Below, one piece after another: positions 62,789 to 64,000 of a stretch of 64,000 nt of DNA. Position 1 is the stretch's first letter, and each line of letters begins with the position of its first letter. Source of the DNA: Pseudomonas putida. Lineage in GTDB: Bacteria > Pseudomonadota > Gammaproteobacteria > Pseudomonadales > Pseudomonadaceae. A program made the translations under genes and the position numbers. The notes below the pieces were generated by a model that did not search any database, was not told where the DNA came from, and saw nothing but the letters and a program-made list of their open reading frames with translations. Location of the stretch: the NCBI GenBank assembly GCA_041071465.1, contig CP163498.1:62001-126000 (forward strand). The letters are read 5' to 3'.

Positions 62789-64000
62789 ATGCGCCGCGTC
62801 GTTATCACTGGTCTGGGCATCGTATCGTGCCTGGGCAATGACAAAGAGACCGTCACCGAAAACCTGCGTAACAGCCGTCCGGGTATCCGTTTCAACCCGG
62901 AATACAAGGAAATGGGGCTGCGCAGCCAGGTTTCCGGGTCCATCGACCTCAACCTCGAAGAACTGATCGACCGCAAGGTCTACCGCTTCGTCGGCCACGC
63001 CGCGGCCTACGCCTATCTGGCGATGCAGGACGCGATCAAGGACGCTGGCCTGACCGAAGAGCAGGTTTCCAACCCGCGTACTGGCCTGGTGGCTGGCTCC
63101 GGCGGCGCCTCGACCCTGAACCAGATGGAAGCGCTGGACACCCTGCGCGAGAAAGGCGTCAAGCGCGTCGGCCCGTACCGCGTTACCCGCACCATGGGCA
63201 GCACCGTTTCGGCGTGCCTGGCCACTCCGTTCAAGATCAAGGGCCTGAACTACTCGATCTCGTCGGCCTGCGCCACTTCGGCACACTGCATCGGCACCGC
63301 CCTGGAGCAGATCCAGTGGGGCAAGCAAGACATCGTCTTCGCCGGTGGTGGTGAAGAAGAGCACTGGAGCCAGTCGTTCCTGTTCGATGCCATGGGCGCC
63401 CTGTCGACCAAACGCAACGAAACCCCGGAACTGGCTTCGCGCGCCTATGACGCCGACCGTGATGGCTTCGTCATCGCAGGTGGCGGCGGCATGGTGGTGG
63501 TCGAGGAGCTGGAACACGCCCTGGCCCGTGGCGCCAAGATCTACGCCGAAATCGTTGGCTACGGTGCAACTTCCGACGGCTATGACATGGTTGCCCCGAG
63601 CGGCGAAGGTGCCATCCGCTGCATGCAGCAGGCGCTGGCTACCGTCGACACCCCGATCGACTACCTGAACACCCACGGTACTTCGACTCCGGTCGGTGAC
63701 GTGGCCGAGATCAAAGGTGTTCGCGCCGTGTTCGGCGACAAGGCACCGAAGATCAGCTCGACCAAGAGCCTGTCGGGCCACTCGCTGGGCGCCGCCGGCG
63801 TGCACGAGGCGATCTACTGCCTGCTGATGATGGAAAACAACTTCATCGCCGGCTCCGCCAACATCGATGAGCTGGACCCAGAGGTCGCCGACCTGCCAAT
63901 CCTGCGTAACACCGAAGAAAACGCCAAGATCGACACGGTCATGAGCAACAGCTTCGGCTTCGGCGGCACAAACGCCACCCTGGTGCTCAAGCGCTGGGAA
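62789..64000 (+). CDS. fabB: 3-oxoacyl-ACP synthase I (C-terminus outside window)
   Basis: Elongates the unsaturated intermediates made by FabA. 404 codons are visible and the frame is still open at the window end, so only a couple of residues are missing. The catalytic cysteine is in [12 protein letters not shown], the histidines in [11 protein letters not shown] and [12 protein letters not shown], and the glycine-rich ending [15 protein letters not shown] is present. Confidence 0.97.
   Translation, partial: MRRVVITGLGIVSCLGNDKETVTENLRNSRPGIRFNPEYKEMGLRSQVSGSIDLNLEELIDRKVYRFVGHAAAYAYLAMQDAIKDAGLTEEQVSNPRTGLVAGSGGASTLNQMEALDTLREKGVKRVGPYRVTRTMGSTVSACLATPFKIKGLNYSISSACATSAHCIGTALEQIQWGKQDIVFAGGGEEEHWSQSFLFDAMGALSTKRNETPELASRAYDADRDGFVIAGGGGMVVVEELEHALARGAKIYAEIVGYGATSDGYDMVAPSGEGAIRCMQQALATVDTPIDYLNTHGTSTPVGDVAEIKGVRAVFGDKAPKISSTKSLSGHSLGAAGVHEAIYCLLMMENNFIAGSANIDELDPEVADLPILRNTEENAKIDTVMSNSFGFGGTNATLVLKRWE

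Overview
The window is a 64 kb piece of a GC-rich Pseudomonas chromosome, almost certainly of the Pseudomonas putida group. The evidence is the nuo operon with a fused nuoCD, a ChrR-type chromate/quinone reductase, the ldcA-dnaQ-rnhA-gloB-mltD neighbourhood, REP-type palindromes, and a hybrid kinase beside fabA-fabB. I see no rRNA, tRNA, insertion sequence or CRISPR array. The identifications come from reading motifs and recalling families; no search was run.

Layout. 1-14858: NADH dehydrogenase I operon nuoA(partial)-B-CD-E-F-G-H-I-J-K-L-M-N, closed by a strong terminator. 14893-16673: an accessory patch with a P2-phage signature (Ogr-type zinc finger, CI-type repressor, holin-like protein, gpL head-completion protein) and a LuxR-type HTH protein. 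16893-19985: TonB-dependent receptor, chrR and a small conserved protein. 19969-26750: lysine decarboxylase ldcA, dnaQ, rnhA, a methyltransferase, gloB and the lytic transglycosylase mltD. 27018-35586: a Yej/Npp-type peptide importer with two binding proteins, an XRE regulator and an HD hydrolase. 35728-42801: amine and polyamine metabolism, with a kinase-aminotransferase fusion, a circularly permuted flavin amine oxidase, a LysR regulator and spermidine dehydrogenase. 42924-50749: the potassium system kdpFABCDE, including a 29-residue kdpF. 50926-56974: AI-2E permease, DUF4892 protein, two alpha/beta hydrolases, a small hypothetical, sixA, a DUF4389 protein and gpsA. 57090-62054: TonB-dependent receptor, periplasmic binding-like protein and hybrid histidine kinase in one overlapping unit. 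62262-64000: fabA and the start of fabB.

Two things stand out. First, eight genes, several of them normally important (nuoCD, nuoF, nuoM, kdpE), are each broken by one single-base indel, nearly always in a homopolymer run. Both halves are perfectly conserved, so I read these as sequence errors and give the full intended spans. Second, the amine oxidase at 38662-39921 has the family's C-terminal FAD motif at its N-terminus, ahead of the Rossmann fold. It looks like a natural circular permutation and is the most unusual gene here. The receptor/binding-protein/kinase unit at 57090-62054 is the best candidate for a little-described signalling system.

No gene-free stretch exceeds about 300 bases. 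The longest are 26751-27017 (REP elements), 62055-62261 (fabA leader), 16674-16892 (receptor leader with an inverted repeat) and 15157-15335 (AT-rich, nothing else recognised).
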